From positions 3,348,001 to 3,412,000 of the forward strand of contig NZ_CP082273.1 in NCBI RefSeq assembly GCF_019880385.1: 64,000 nucleotides of DNA, written 5' to 3'. Each line of letters opens with the position of its first letter. Position 1 is the first letter of the stretch. Source of the stretch: Nocardioides coralli (GTDB lineage Bacteria > Actinomycetota > Actinomycetes > Propionibacteriales > Nocardioidaceae). Below are positions 1 through 7,751 of this stretch, piece after piece. The translations under genes and the position numbers were made by a program. The notes below the pieces were generated by a model, which did no database searches, was not told the origin of the DNA, and saw nothing but the letters and a program-made list of their open reading frames with translations.

Positions 1-2
1 GC

Positions 3-743
3 GGGGGCGGTCTCGACAGGCTCGACCAGCGTGGGGACACGGTCGACCAGCGCGGCGGCACCATCTACGCGACCACGATCACCCACACGCGGCGCCAGCC
101 GTTCCGGCGTACCTTCACCCACCGGTCCCACACGTGGCTGGTCGACGTCGACGACCTTCCCGACCACGGCGTGCTGGCCCGGTTCGAGGCGCGCGACCAC
201 CTCGGCGAGCCCGACCGCACGATCCGCGAGAACGTCGAGGCGTTCCTCGACGGCCACGGCGTCTCGCTCGACGGCGGGCGAGTGCTGATGGCGGCGATGC
301 CGCGCGCCTTCGGCTACTGCTTCAACCCCATCAGCGTGTTCTGGTGCTCGGGCCCCGACGGCGCGCCGCGCGCGACCGTCGTCGAGGTGCACAACACCTA
401 CGGCGACCGCCACGCCTACCTCGTCCACCCCGACGAGCAGGGGCGTGCCCGCACCGAGAAGCAGATGTACGTCTCGCCGTTCCACGGCACCGACGGCCAC
501 TACGAGCTCGCCGTCCCGGAGCCGGGTGACCGGCTCGACGTGGCGGTGACGCTGCACAGCGACGACGGCGCCCGCTTCAGCGCCTCGCTGGCCGGCGCCG
601 CCACCGCCACCTCGCCACTGCGCGCGGCTCCGGCCGCGCTCCGCAGCTCTCTGCTCATCCGCGCCCACGGCATCTGGCTGTGGGTGCGCCGCCTGCCCGT
701 CCGACCCCGTCCCGCCCACCACCAGGAAGGGGTGTCCCGATGA
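3..743 (+). CDS. DUF1365 family protein (5' partial)
   Basis: The reading frame enters from upstream of the window, with no ATG or GTG start in frame, so about 246 C-terminal residues are seen. The visible part carries the DUF1365 hallmarks FNPISVFW (visible residues 107-114) and VEVHNTYGDRHAY (127-139), preceded by a VDVDDLP stretch. The molecular function of DUF1365 is not known. It is repeatedly found next to cyclopropane-fatty-acid-synthase-like methyltransferases and a FAD oxidoreductase, so a role in modifying membrane lipid acyl chains is inferred. Its TGA overlaps the next ATG (ATGA), so the two are translationally coupled. From memory, M. tuberculosis Rv0448c sits in the same place beside ufaA1. 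Confidence 0.85.
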   Translation, partial: GGGLDRLDQRGDTVDQRGGTIYATTITHTRRQPFRRTFTHRSHTWLVDVDDLPDHGVLARFEARDHLGEPDRTIRENVEAFLDGHGVSLDGGRVLMAAMPRAFGYCFNPISVFWCSGPDGAPRATVVEVHNTYGDRHAYLVHPDEQGRARTEKQMYVSPFHGTDGHYELAVPEPGDRLDVAVTLHSDDGARFSASLAGAATATSPLRAAPAALRSSLLIRAHGIWLWVRRLPVRPRPAHHQEGVSR

Positions 744-2026
744 CGCTCAGCCCCGCCCGCCCCGAGACCTCCAACTGGCCCGGCCTCTTCGAGCTGCCGG
801 GCGGCCCGCGCAACGCGATCGCCTCGCCGGTGGCCCGACGGCTCTTCCGGGCCGCCGTCTCCCGGCTCGACGTGAGCGTCGAGATCACCGCCGGCCCCGG
901 CCGGCGCGAGATCCTCGGCCGCGGCGGGCCCGTGATGCGCGTCCACCGCCCTGAGGAGTTCTACGCCCGGATCGGTCGCGACGGACTGATCGGGTTCGGC
1001 GAGGCCTACCTGACCGGCGCGTGGGACGCCCCCGACCTCGGCGGGTTCCTCACCGTGCTGGCCGAGCGCATCGCCACCCTGGTGCCCGACCGGCTGCAGC
1101 GGGCCCGGGCCCTCGTCGTGGCGAGGACGCCGCACCGCCACCGCCCCGACCGGAGCAACTCCCGCGGCAACATCGCCCACCACTACGACCTGTCGAACGA
1201 CCTGTTCCGACTCTTCCTCGACCCGACGATGAGCTACTCCTCGGCGCTCTTCGAGACCGGCAACGACGGCCGGCCGGTGGCCGACGACGACCTCGAGGAG
1301 GCGCAGGTCCGCAAGGTCGAGCGGCTCCTCGACGTCGCCGGCGTCCGCGCCGGCAGCCGGGTCCTCGAGATCGGCACCGGCTGGGGAGAGCTGGCCCTTC
1401 GCGCCGCCCGCCGCGGCGCCCACGTCCACTCCATCACGCTCTCCAGCGAGCAGCTGGAGCTGGCGCTCGACCGGGTCGCCGCCGAGGGCCTCTCCGACCT
1501 CGTCGAGATCGAGCTGTGCGACTACCGCGACGTCACGACCCACCACCCGGGGCGCCAGTACGACGCGGTCGTGTCGGTGGAGATGATCGAGGCGGTCGGT
1601 CACGAGTACTGGACGTCGTACTTCTCCACCATCGACGAAATGCTCGCGCCGGGCGGCCGGGTCGGGATCCAGGCGATCACGATGCCCCACGACCGGATGC
1701 TCGCGACCAAGGGCCAGTACACCTGGATCAACAAGTACATCTTCCCCGGCGGCTTCCTGCCGTCGGTGGAGGTCATCGAGCAGGTGACCCGGGAGTCGAC
1801 CGGGCTCCGCGTGGCCGACCGCTTCTCCTTCGGCAAGCACTACGCCGAGACGCTGCGGCAGTGGGACCAGCGGTTCCGCGCCGCCCACGACCAGGTGACG
1901 GGGCTCGGCTTCGACGAGGTCTTCCGCCGGATGTGGCACTTCTACCTCGAGTACAGCCGGGCCGGGTTCTCCTCGGGCTACCTCGACGTCCACCAGCTGG
2001 TGCTGACCCGGGAGGGCCACGCGTGA
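740..2026 (+). CDS. Cyclopropane-fatty-acyl-phospholipid synthase family methyltransferase (UfaA1-like)
   Basis: The 428-residue protein is a class I SAM-dependent methyltransferase of the Cfa family, which transfers a methyl carbon to the double bond of phospholipid-bound unsaturated acyl chains. Seen: the family motif IAHHYDLSNDLF at 145-156, the SAM-binding loop VLEIGTGWGELAL at 208-220 (Thr where most relatives have Cys), and SVEMIEAVG at 279-287, in which the Cfa His after the Glu is Ala. That EAVG form is typical of the UfaA1/TmsB-like branch rather than true cyclopropane synthases, so a methyl-branched or cyclopropane product cannot be told apart. The ATG at 740 overlaps the upstream TGA; a GTG 60 bases earlier would extend into the neighbour and was not used. 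Confidence 0.88.
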   Translation: MTLSPARPETSNWPGLFELPGGPRNAIASPVARRLFRAAVSRLDVSVEITAGPGRREILGRGGPVMRVHRPEEFYARIGRDGLIGFGEAYLTGAWDAPDLGGFLTVLAERIATLVPDRLQRARALVVARTPHRHRPDRSNSRGNIAHHYDLSNDLFRLFLDPTMSYSSALFETGNDGRPVADDDLEEAQVRKVERLLDVAGVRAGSRVLEIGTGWGELALRAARRGAHVHSITLSSEQLELALDRVAAEGLSDLVEIELCDYRDVTTHHPGRQYDAVVSVEMIEAVGHEYWTSYFSTIDEMLAPGGRVGIQAITMPHDRMLATKGQYTWINKYIFPGGFLPSVEVIEQVTRESTGLRVADRFSFGKHYAETLRQWDQRFRAAHDQVTGLGFDEVFRRMWHFYLEYSRAGFSSGYLDVHQLVLTREGHA

Positions 2027-3309
2027 CGACCACCGACACGCAGACCGCGACCGGGGTCGCCGGGCGCCTGGCAGCGGCGCTCCGCCCCTTCGTGGGTGGT
2101 GAGCTGCCGGTGCGGCTGCGGGCCTGGGACGGCTCGGTGGCCGGTCCCGCGGACGCGCCCGAGGTCGAGCTCCGCTCCCCCGACGCCGTACGCCGGATGC
2201 TGTGGCACCCGGGCGAGCTCGGTGCCGCGCAGGCCTACGTCACGGGCGAGCTCGAGGTCCACGGCGACCTGGGCGCCGCGCTCACCCACGCCTTCGACGT
2301 CGCCCGCGAGCGGGGCCTCGGTGGCCGGCCCACGCCCTCGGCGCTGCTCGCCGCGGTGCGGGCCGCGGCCGACCTCAAGCTGCTCGGCCGGCCCCCGGCA
2401 CCCCCGGCGTCCCAGGCCCGGATCCGCGGCCGCCTCCACAGCAAGCTGCGCGACGTGGAGGCGATCAGCCACCACTACGACCTGTCCAACAAGTTCTATG
2501 CGATGCTGCTCGACCCGGCGATGGCCTACTCGTGCGGCTACTGGACCTCGCGGGAGCCCGGCTACACCGTCGCCGACGCCCAGCGCGACAAGCTCGACCT
2601 GGTCTGCCGCAAGCTCGGCCTCCAGCCCGGCGCGAGGATGCTCGACGTCGGCTGTGGCTGGGGCTCGCTGTCCCTGCACGCCGCCGAGCACTTCGGAGCG
2701 CACGTCACCGGGGTCACCATCGCGACCGAGCAGAAGCGGTTCATCGACTCCCGGATCGCGGAGCGCGGGCTGGAGGACCGGGTCGAGATCCGGCTCCAGG
2801 ACTACCGCGACGTGCCCGAGCGCGACCACTTCGACGCCGTCGGGTCGCTGGAGATGGGTGAGCACGTCGGGGAGGGAAACTACCCGACGTACGTCGAGGT
2901 GCTGCGCCGCGCGGTGCGGCCCGGCGGCCGGGTGCTGGTCCAGCAGATGTCGCGGCCTCGGGGACGGTGGCCAGGGGGTGGGCCCTTCATCGAGTCCTTC
3001 ATCGCCCCCGACATGCACATGCGGCCGGTCGGCGAGACCGTGGCGCTGCTCGAGCGCGGGGGGCTCGAGGTGCGCGACGTGCACGCCATACGTGAGCACT
3101 ACGTGTGGACCGTCGGCGCGTGGCTGGACACCTTCGAGGCCAACCTGCCCGCCTTCGTCGACCTCGTCGGCGAGGAGGTGGCGAGGGTCTGGCGGCTCTA
3201 CCTCGTCGGAGGCATGCTGACCTTCCGGGACGGACGGATGGGAGTCGACCAGATGCTCTGCGTGAGGCCGGGCGCCGACCACACCCTGGAGCGGGTGCGT
3301 CGCTGGTGA
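2023..3309 (+). CDS. Second cyclopropane-fatty-acyl-phospholipid synthase family methyltransferase
   Basis: This 428-residue paralogue lies directly after the first, starting at a GTG that overlaps its TGA (GTGA). Seen: SHHYDLSNKFYAMLLD at 149-164, MLDVGCGWGSLSLHAA at 206-221 and EMGEHVG at 277-283. It therefore keeps the Cys of the SAM loop and the Glu-His pair that its neighbour lacks, and looks closer to classical Cfa enzymes. The two proteins are clearly diverged, with different N-terminal halves, so they probably do two different steps or substrates rather than being a recent duplication. Member of the same coupled cassette as DUF1365 and DUF1295. Confidence 0.88.
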   Translation: MTTTDTQTATGVAGRLAAALRPFVGGELPVRLRAWDGSVAGPADAPEVELRSPDAVRRMLWHPGELGAAQAYVTGELEVHGDLGAALTHAFDVARERGLGGRPTPSALLAAVRAAADLKLLGRPPAPPASQARIRGRLHSKLRDVEAISHHYDLSNKFYAMLLDPAMAYSCGYWTSREPGYTVADAQRDKLDLVCRKLGLQPGARMLDVGCGWGSLSLHAAEHFGAHVTGVTIATEQKRFIDSRIAERGLEDRVEIRLQDYRDVPERDHFDAVGSLEMGEHVGEGNYPTYVEVLRRAVRPGGRVLVQQMSRPRGRWPGGGPFIESFIAPDMHMRPVGETVALLERGGLEVRDVHAIREHYVWTVGAWLDTFEANLPAFVDLVGEEVARVWRLYLVGGMLTFRDGRMGVDQMLCVRPGADHTLERVRRW

Positions 3310-4094
3310 GTGCCTTCTGGCCCGTCGCCGCTGCGTCGCTGGGCGCGGTGGCTCTGCTCATGACCGCCACGGCGTTGTGGTCGCGCCGGGTCGGACGGGT
3401 GGCGGTGGTCGACATCGCCTGGGGCCTCGCCTTCGTCGTGGTTGCCCTCGTCTGCGCCCTGCTGGCCGACGACGACGTGCTGCGCAGCTGGCTGCTGGCA
3501 GCGCTGGTCGGCGTGTGGGGGCTGCGCCTGGCCTGGCACATCCGCAGCCGGGCCGGCTCCGGCGAGGAGGACCCGCGCTACGAGGAGCTGCTCGACGGCG
3601 GTGGCTTCGGCACGGCGGTGCGCAAGGTGTTCCTGGTGCAGGCGCTGGCGGCCTGGGTGATCTCGCTGCCGCTGCAGGCGGCCGCGGCGACCTCGGTGTG
3701 GACCTGGTGGCTGGTGGGTGCGGGCGTCGCGGTGTGGGGCGTGGGGTTCTTCTTCGAGACCGTCGGCGACGCCCAGCTCGCGGCGTACAAGGAGCGGCCG
3801 AAGGACGATCGGCCACCGGTCATGGACCAGGGGCTGTGGGGCTGGACCCGGCACCCGAACTACTTCGGCGACGCCTGCGTCTGGTGGGGCATCTGGCTGG
3901 CGGGCGGGCTCGCGTCGGGCTGGCTGCCCGGCCTGCTGACGGTGGTCGCACCGATCGCGATGACGCACTTCATCCGCAACGTCACCGGCGCCAGGCTGCT
4001 GGAGAAGACCATGTCGGAACGGCCGGGCTGGGACGAGTACGCCGCGCGCGTGCCGCTGTTCTTCCCGAAGCCGCCCTTCCTGCAGTCGTCGTGA
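3306..4094 (+). CDS. DUF1295 membrane protein (steroid 5-alpha-reductase-like fold)
   Basis: The 262-residue integral membrane protein begins at a GTG overlapping the preceding stop (GTGA). It has about six hydrophobic segments and the C-terminal signature WTRHPNYFGD typical of DUF1295, related to steroid 5-alpha-reductase and isoprenylcysteine methyltransferases. In this position the family accompanies Cfa-like lipid methyltransferases; a reductase or lipid-binding role at the membrane is inferred, not shown. It is the last gene of the cassette and is followed by a strong nested inverted repeat. From memory, Rv0446c has the same neighbourhood in M. tuberculosis. Confidence 0.85.
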   Translation: MSAFWPVAAASLGAVALLMTATALWSRRVGRVAVVDIAWGLAFVVVALVCALLADDDVLRSWLLAALVGVWGLRLAWHIRSRAGSGEEDPRYEELLDGGGFGTAVRKVFLVQALAAWVISLPLQAAAATSVWTWWLVGAGVAVWGVGFFFETVGDAQLAAYKERPKDDRPPVMDQGLWGWTRHPNYFGDACVWWGIWLAGGLASGWLPGLLTVVAPIAMTHFIRNVTGARLLEKTMSERPGWDEYAARVPLFFPKPPFLQSS

Positions 4095-4099
4095 GGACT

Positions 4100-4171
4100 G
4101 GGTAACGCCACGTTCGTGCCGCTCCCGGGACGTTGGGACGTACCGGGAGCGACATCGCGGTTGCGTTACCC
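4100..4171. terminator. Nested inverted repeat between convergent genes (bidirectional terminator)
   Basis: An outer pair GGGTAACGC (4100-4108) and GCGTTACCC (4163-4171) encloses an inner 9-base stem, CGCTCCCGG (4120-4128) with CCGGGAGCG (4143-4151), around a 14-base loop. Both stems are perfect. The structure lies just after the DUF1295 stop, and the outer arm at 4163-4171 contains the stop codon of the convergent YjbR gene, so it can serve both strands. It has no clear T-run. Confidence 0.65.
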
Positions 4172-4540
4172 GGCTGCTGGCCGGTCGACGCGGTCGACCA
4201 GCCGCTGCGGTGCCTGCACGCAGTAGGAGTCGACCAGCAGCTCGGCCAGCTCGGCGAAGTCGGTGTGGTCGTCGAGCAGCATGCCGACGACGTTGCGCCC
4301 CCAGGAGACCCGGAAGTACGGCGACCCCAGGTGCTCGAAGGCCATCACCTCGTCGGGCTCGGCGCGGAAGGTGATCCGGAGCAGCTGGTCCTCGCCCCCG
4401 AAGACGTGGGCGATCGTGGCCTGCCCGACCCGCCACCGGGTGCCGGTCCACGCCGGCTCCTCGTAGGCCTCCGGCAGGGGGTTGATGATCGCGCCGATAC
4501 GGCGCACCAGCTCCTCGGGCACGGGCGCACGGTCAGTCAC
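4166..4540 (-). CDS. MmcQ/YjbR family DNA-binding-like protein
   Basis: The 124-residue protein resembles the YjbR/MmcQ family, a small double-wing fold of uncertain function once proposed to bind DNA. Seen: a TWxVGxxxxAHVFGGEDQLLRI-type core and a C-terminal LLVDSYCVQAPQRLVDRV helix typical of the family. The GTG at 4540 is preceded by CAGGGT six bases upstream, which fits a leaderless start, and there is no Shine-Dalgarno sequence. The stop codon lies in the inverted repeat shared with the opposing DUF1295 gene. Confidence 0.72.
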   Translation of the reverse strand: MTDRAPVPEELVRRIGAIINPLPEAYEEPAWTGTRWRVGQATIAHVFGGEDQLLRITFRAEPDEVMAFEHLGSPYFRVSWGRNVVGMLLDDHTDFAELAELLVDSYCVQAPQRLVDRVDRPAAG

Positions 4541-4546
4541 GGCACG

Positions 4547-4552
4547 ACCCTG
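4547..4552 (-). promoter_or_regulatory. -10 element of a leaderless promoter (YjbR)
   Basis: On the minus strand the hexamer reads CAGGGT and ends six bases before the GTG at 4540. This is the spacing expected if transcription starts at the start codon. Confidence 0.4.
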
Positions 4553-4578
4553 CCACGGATCCCCGACCGTCGGCGAGG

Positions 4579-5010
4579 TCAGCCCGGGAGGGGTGAGCGG
4601 CGGCGCTCGCGGACGACCGCTGCGACCAGGGTCGCGAGGACGATCGCGACGACCGTCCAGACGATGCCGGAGGCCACCAGCACGGTCTTGGGTGTCTCGG
4701 GCGTGCCGTCGGCGACGAGCTCGCCGAGACCGCCAATGCACACCGCGACCGCGGACACGCCGGCCGCGCCGACACCGACCCACGCCCACCCGTCGCGGCG
4801 GGTCACCAGGAAGAACGCCAGCAGCCACAGCACGACGACGAGCAGCGGCGCCGAGATCGCCGTGCCCTCCAGGACCACGCCGTCGCTCGCGTCGGTCCGG
4901 ACCGCCCCGAACTGGCCGGGCCAGTTGACGAGGACCGCGACGACGGCGGCCACCAGGTTGGCGACGATCAGCACGGCCACGACGGACCGGAGTCGGTGTG
5001 CGTTGTCCAC
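4579..5010 (-). CDS. Four-helix membrane protein, unknown function
   Basis: The 143-residue protein has four hydrophobic segments at about residues 10-30, 52-72, 78-98 and 111-133, with a basic C-terminal tail (RERRRS) that should lie in the cytoplasm. I do not recognise a family. The GTG start at 5010 has TACCCT six bases upstream and no Shine-Dalgarno sequence, so it is probably leaderless. It is transcribed away from the PCMT-like gene, with which it shares an 86-base divergent promoter region. Confidence 0.68.
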   Translation of the reverse strand: MDNAHRLRSVVAVLIVANLVAAVVAVLVNWPGQFGAVRTDASDGVVLEGTAISAPLLVVVLWLLAFFLVTRRDGWAWVGVGAAGVSAVAVCIGGLGELVADGTPETPKTVLVASGIVWTVVAIVLATLVAAVVRERRRSPLPG

Positions 5011-5016
5011 GGCGCG

Positions 5017-5022
5017 AGGGTA
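5017..5022 (-). promoter_or_regulatory. -10 element of a leaderless promoter (membrane protein)
   Basis: The minus-strand hexamer TACCCT fits TANNNT and ends six bases before the GTG at 5010. Confidence 0.5.
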
Positions 5023-5096
5023 GGGCCCCGTCAGCCCGCGGGCGAGGCATTTTCCGCGGCATTGCCTGCGGGCGCCGGGAGAGGGAGGGTCGAGGC

Positions 5097-5648
5097 ATGG
5101 ACACCGTCGCCGACGCCTTCGAGGCCTGGCCGCGGGAGGGGTTCCTGCCCGAGGCGCTCCGCCGGCGCGCGCCCTTCGACGGACCGCTGGAGATCGGCCA
5201 CGGTCAGACCAACTCGCAGCCGCGGACGGTCGAGGCGATGCTGCGCCTGCTCGACGTACGCCGGGAGCAGCGGGTGCTCGACGTCGGCTCCGGCTCGGGG
5301 TGGACCACCGCCCTGCTGGCCCACCTCACCGGACCGGGTGGGGAGGTGACCGGCGTGGAGCTCGAGCCGGACCTCGTGGCGTTCGGCTCGGCAAACCTCG
5401 CGCGCACCGGTCAGGTGTGGGCCTCGATCCGGGCCGCCGACCCCGGCGTCCTCGGCTGGCCGGCCGGTGCGCCGTACGACCGCATCCTGGTCTCCGCCGA
5501 GCCCCGTCACCTGCCGCAGGAGCTCGTCGACCAGCTCGCCGACGAGGCGGTGATGGTGATCCCGGTCGGGGGCACCATGCTCCGGGTCACCAACCCCGGT
5601 GCCGTGGTGACACGTCACGGCGGCTACCGGTTCGTCCCCCTGCGGTAG
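5097..5648 (+). CDS. Protein-L-isoaspartate O-methyltransferase-like protein
   Basis: The 183-residue SAM-dependent methyltransferase matches the PCMT family, which repairs isoaspartyl residues in damaged proteins. Seen: an N-terminal GHGQTNSQPRTVEAMLRLL segment, which in PCMT positions the substrate, then VLDVGSGSGWTTALLAHL (SAM motif I) and GVELEPDLV. At 183 residues it is somewhat shorter than the usual 200-220 and ends soon after the RVTNPG strand, so full PCMT activity is likely but not certain. The ATG at 5097 is preceded by a purine-rich GGGAGGG ribosome binding site. Confidence 0.75.
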   Translation: MDTVADAFEAWPREGFLPEALRRRAPFDGPLEIGHGQTNSQPRTVEAMLRLLDVRREQRVLDVGSGSGWTTALLAHLTGPGGEVTGVELEPDLVAFGSANLARTGQVWASIRAADPGVLGWPAGAPYDRILVSAEPRHLPQELVDQLADEAVMVIPVGGTMLRVTNPGAVVTRHGGYRFVPLR

Positions 5649-5682
5649 TGGGACGCTGGGCACCAGACCCGAGCGGAGGGAG

Positions 5683-6093
5683 ATGCGGGTGGGACGCGTG
5701 CTGCAGATGAGGCTGGTCGTGGAGGCCGAGGACTACGAGGAGGCGGTGGCCTTCTACCGCGACGTGCTCGGTGCCGGCGAGGAGCTGGTCGTGGACGGGC
5801 CGGACGGCGAGAGCGTGACGATCCTCGAGGTGGGGCGGGCGACGCTGGAGCTGTCGAACCCGGCCCAGGTCGCGATGATCGACCGGGTCGAGGTGGGGCG
5901 CCGGGTGGCCCCGCGGTTGCGGGTCGCCTTCGAGGTCGCCGACGCATCCGTGGTCACCGACGAGCTGGTCGCCGCCGGCGCCGAGCTCGTCGCCGAGCCC
6001 ACCCGGACACCGTGGGACTCCCTGAACTCCCGGCTCGAGGGACCTGCGGGCCTGCAGCTGACGCTGTTCCAGGAGCTCGGCGACTCGTCGTGA
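5683..6093 (+). CDS. VOC superfamily (glyoxalase/bleomycin resistance-like) protein
   Basis: The 136-residue protein has the single-VOC pattern: EAVAFYRDVLGAGEELV near the N terminus, a central ILEVGRATLELSNP strand, and a C-terminal EGPAGLQLTLFQEL strand. Metal-binding residues cannot be assigned with confidence, so the substrate is unknown. The GTG at 5689 may be the true start, because the GGAGGGAG at 5675-5682 is immediately next to the ATG at 5683 but six bases from the GTG. It overlaps the AraC regulator by four bases, so the two form an operon. Confidence 0.75.
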   Translation: MRVGRVLQMRLVVEAEDYEEAVAFYRDVLGAGEELVVDGPDGESVTILEVGRATLELSNPAQVAMIDRVEVGRRVAPRLRVAFEVADASVVTDELVAAGAELVAEPTRTPWDSLNSRLEGPAGLQLTLFQELGDSS

Positions 6094-6533
6094 CCGACGC
6101 AGGCACCGACGACCAGCAGGCCGCGCGCGAGGACACCAACCGGCGCATGCTCCGGGCCCGGGACGCGATGGACCGGCGGTACGCCGAGCCGCTCGACGTG
6201 CCCTCGCTCGCCCGGATCGCCCACCTGTCACCGTCCCGGTTCGCGCGCGTGTTCAAGGAGGTCTTCGGCGAGACGCCCCACCGCTACCTGCAGCGCCGCC
6301 GGGTCGAGCGGGCGATGACGCTGCTGCGGCAGACCGAGCGCCCGGTCACCCAGATCTCCTTCGACGTGGGCTTCGCCAGCCTGGGCACCTTCAGCCGCAC
6401 CTTTGCCGGCATCGTCGGGTGCTCCCCGACGGAGTTCCGCGCCCAGCACCCGCCGGTCGCCGTACCGACCTGCTTCGTCATGCAGTGGACGCGGCCGCGG
6501 GAGGGGCGGCCCCAGGACGACAGGTTCGGATAA
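6090..6533 (+). CDS. AraC family transcriptional regulator
   Basis: The 147-residue protein is essentially a stand-alone AraC DNA-binding domain of two helix-turn-helix units: DVPSLARIAHLSPSRFARVF and the second unit ending in GFASLGTFSRTFAGIVG, followed by CSPTEFR. There is no ligand-binding domain of the usual size, only a short 25-residue lead. It starts at a GTG overlapping the TGA of the VOC gene upstream, and another VOC gene follows within 36 bases. The arrangement suggests that it controls one or both VOC genes. Confidence 0.87.
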   Translation: MTDAGTDDQQAAREDTNRRMLRARDAMDRRYAEPLDVPSLARIAHLSPSRFARVFKEVFGETPHRYLQRRRVERAMTLLRQTERPVTQISFDVGFASLGTFSRTFAGIVGCSPTEFRAQHPPVAVPTCFVMQWTRPREGRPQDDRFG

Positions 6534-6555
6534 GCAGACGGGCGCGGCTCGGGTC

Positions 6556-6561
6556 TAGCGT
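6556..6561 (+). promoter_or_regulatory. -10 element of a leaderless promoter (second VOC gene)
   Basis: TAGCGT ends seven bases before the ATG at 6569 and there is no ribosome binding site, so the mRNA probably begins at the start codon. Confidence 0.6.
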
Positions 6562-6568
6562 CGTCGGC

Positions 6569-7051
6569 ATGACGAACTCCCATCTCTTCTCCAGGGTTCA
6601 CCTCACGACCGCCTACGTCCTCGACCAGGAGGAGGCGCTGGCCTTCTACTGCGGCACCCTCGGCTTCGAGGTCGCCTCCGACGTCGACCTCGGCTTCATG
6701 CGGTGGCTGACCATCTCGCTGCCCTCGCAGCCCGAGCACGAGGTGCTGCTCGAGGTGCCCGGCGCTCCCCAGCACGACGAGGAGACCGCCGCCCAGCTGC
6801 GCGACCTGATGACCAAGGGGGCGCTGGGCGCGACGATGTTCCTGCACACCGACGACTGCCAGAAGACCTTCGAGACCCTGCGTGACGCCGAGGTCGAGAT
6901 CACCCAGGAGCCGGTGGACCAGCCCTACGGCATCGACATCGGGGTGCGTGACCCCTTCGGCAACCACATCCGGATCACCCAGCCCCACACCGCGCCCCGC
7001 GAGATCACCGAGGACGTCCGCCAGCGGTGGGAGGCCGGCGTCGACCGGTAG
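6569..7051 (+). CDS. VOC superfamily protein
   Basis: The 160-residue protein belongs to the vicinal-oxygen-chelate fold. Seen: EEALAFYCGTLGFEVASDV near residue 20, a middle EHEVLLEVPG strand and a C-terminal GIDIGVRDPFGNHIRITQP, whose DPFGNH is typical of the family. The C-terminal tail REITEDVRQRWEAG is also common in this subgroup. The substrate is unknown. It lies downstream of an AraC regulator and converges on the PPOX gene with only four bases between stops. Confidence 0.8.
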   Translation: MTNSHLFSRVHLTTAYVLDQEEALAFYCGTLGFEVASDVDLGFMRWLTISLPSQPEHEVLLEVPGAPQHDEETAAQLRDLMTKGALGATMFLHTDDCQKTFETLRDAEVEITQEPVDQPYGIDIGVRDPFGNHIRITQPHTAPREITEDVRQRWEAGVDR

Positions 7052-7055
7052 GGGC

Positions 7056-7715
7056 TTAGTCCTGCGGCGGCGGGGCGAAGCGCTGCCGCAGCCCGTCGAC
7101 CGACGGCGGGACGGGCAGCTCCGGGAGCCACGGGGAGCGCCGCGGGTCACCGGCCACGGTGTGCAGGGGGACCACGCCGGTCCACACGTCGTCGGGCACC
7201 TCGTCCGGGTCCTCGTCGGTGTCCCCGTCGCGGACCTTGAGGATCCAGTTGTCCTCTGTCAGGTCGAGCGCGAGCACCACCGTGGCCCTGACCTCCTTGG
7301 TCATCATGCCGCGCACCTCTGCGCGGCGACCGGGCACCAGCGCGTCGGACAGCCCGTCGAGGGCAGCGACCGCCTCGTCCCCGGTGAGGGCGCGGAGCCG
7401 CCCGCGGACGACGGCGGACCGGTAGTTGGCGGTGTGCTCGAACATCGACGTCGCCAGCACCAGCCCGTCGACGACGTGGACCTCGACCACCGCCTCGGTT
7501 CCCGCTGCCACCCGGCGCAGCGCCCCCGCACCGGTGGAGCCGTGCAGCAGCACCCGGTCACCGGAGCGAGCCACCAGCATCGGGACCGCCCACGGCCGAC
7601 CGTCCTCCGACACGGTGGCCAGCGTGGCCACCAGTGCCTCGTCGAGCAGCCGGTCGAGGACGGCCCGGTCGCCGTCGCGCCGGTCCTTCATGCGGGTCAG
7701 GTCGTGGAGCGTCAC
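7056..7715 (-). CDS. Pyridoxamine 5'-phosphate oxidase family protein (flavin/F420-binding split barrel)
   Basis: The 219-residue protein has a PPOX split-barrel pattern: LLDEALVATLATVSEDGRPWAV, then RVLLHGSTGAGALRRVA, and a TSMFEHTANYRSAVVRG strand. Such proteins bind FMN or coenzyme F420 and reduce small substrates or scavenge flavin; which one applies here cannot be read from sequence. The HGSTGAG segment resembles the flavin-nucleotide-binding subgroup. The GTG at 7715 has CACCAT six bases upstream. Confidence 0.78.
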   Translation of the reverse strand: MTLHDLTRMKDRRDGDRAVLDRLLDEALVATLATVSEDGRPWAVPMLVARSGDRVLLHGSTGAGALRRVAAGTEAVVEVHVVDGLVLATSMFEHTANYRSAVVRGRLRALTGDEAVAALDGLSDALVPGRRAEVRGMMTKEVRATVVLALDLTEDNWILKVRDGDTDEDPDEVPDDVWTGVVPLHTVAGDPRRSPWLPELPVPPSVDGLRQRFAPPPQD

Positions 7716-7721
7716 CTGCCG

Positions 7722-7727
7722 ATGGTG
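7722..7727 (-). promoter_or_regulatory. Possible -10 element (PPOX gene)
   Basis: The minus-strand hexamer CACCAT ends six bases before the GTG at 7715. It fits the window-wide leaderless pattern only loosely. Confidence 0.3.
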
Positions 7728-7751
7728 ACAGAGCTCGGCGCCGCTGGTCCC

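Noticed and set aside
500..2020. Long antisense frame opposite the first Cfa-like gene (506 residues)
   Set aside because: Composition is that of a shadow frame in GC-rich DNA, with no recognisable domain.
1021..2022. N-terminal extension joining an Arg/Pro-rich stretch to the second Cfa-like gene, giving a 762-residue protein
   Set aside because: The extension is the out-of-frame shadow of the first Cfa-like gene; the GTG at 2023 with a GTGA overlap is the natural start.
5011..5096. Bulged inverted repeat (GCCCGC...AGGCA with TGCCTGCGGGC) between divergent genes as a riboswitch
   Set aside because: Arms are short, interrupted and GC-rich as expected by chance here, and no known aptamer pattern is visible.
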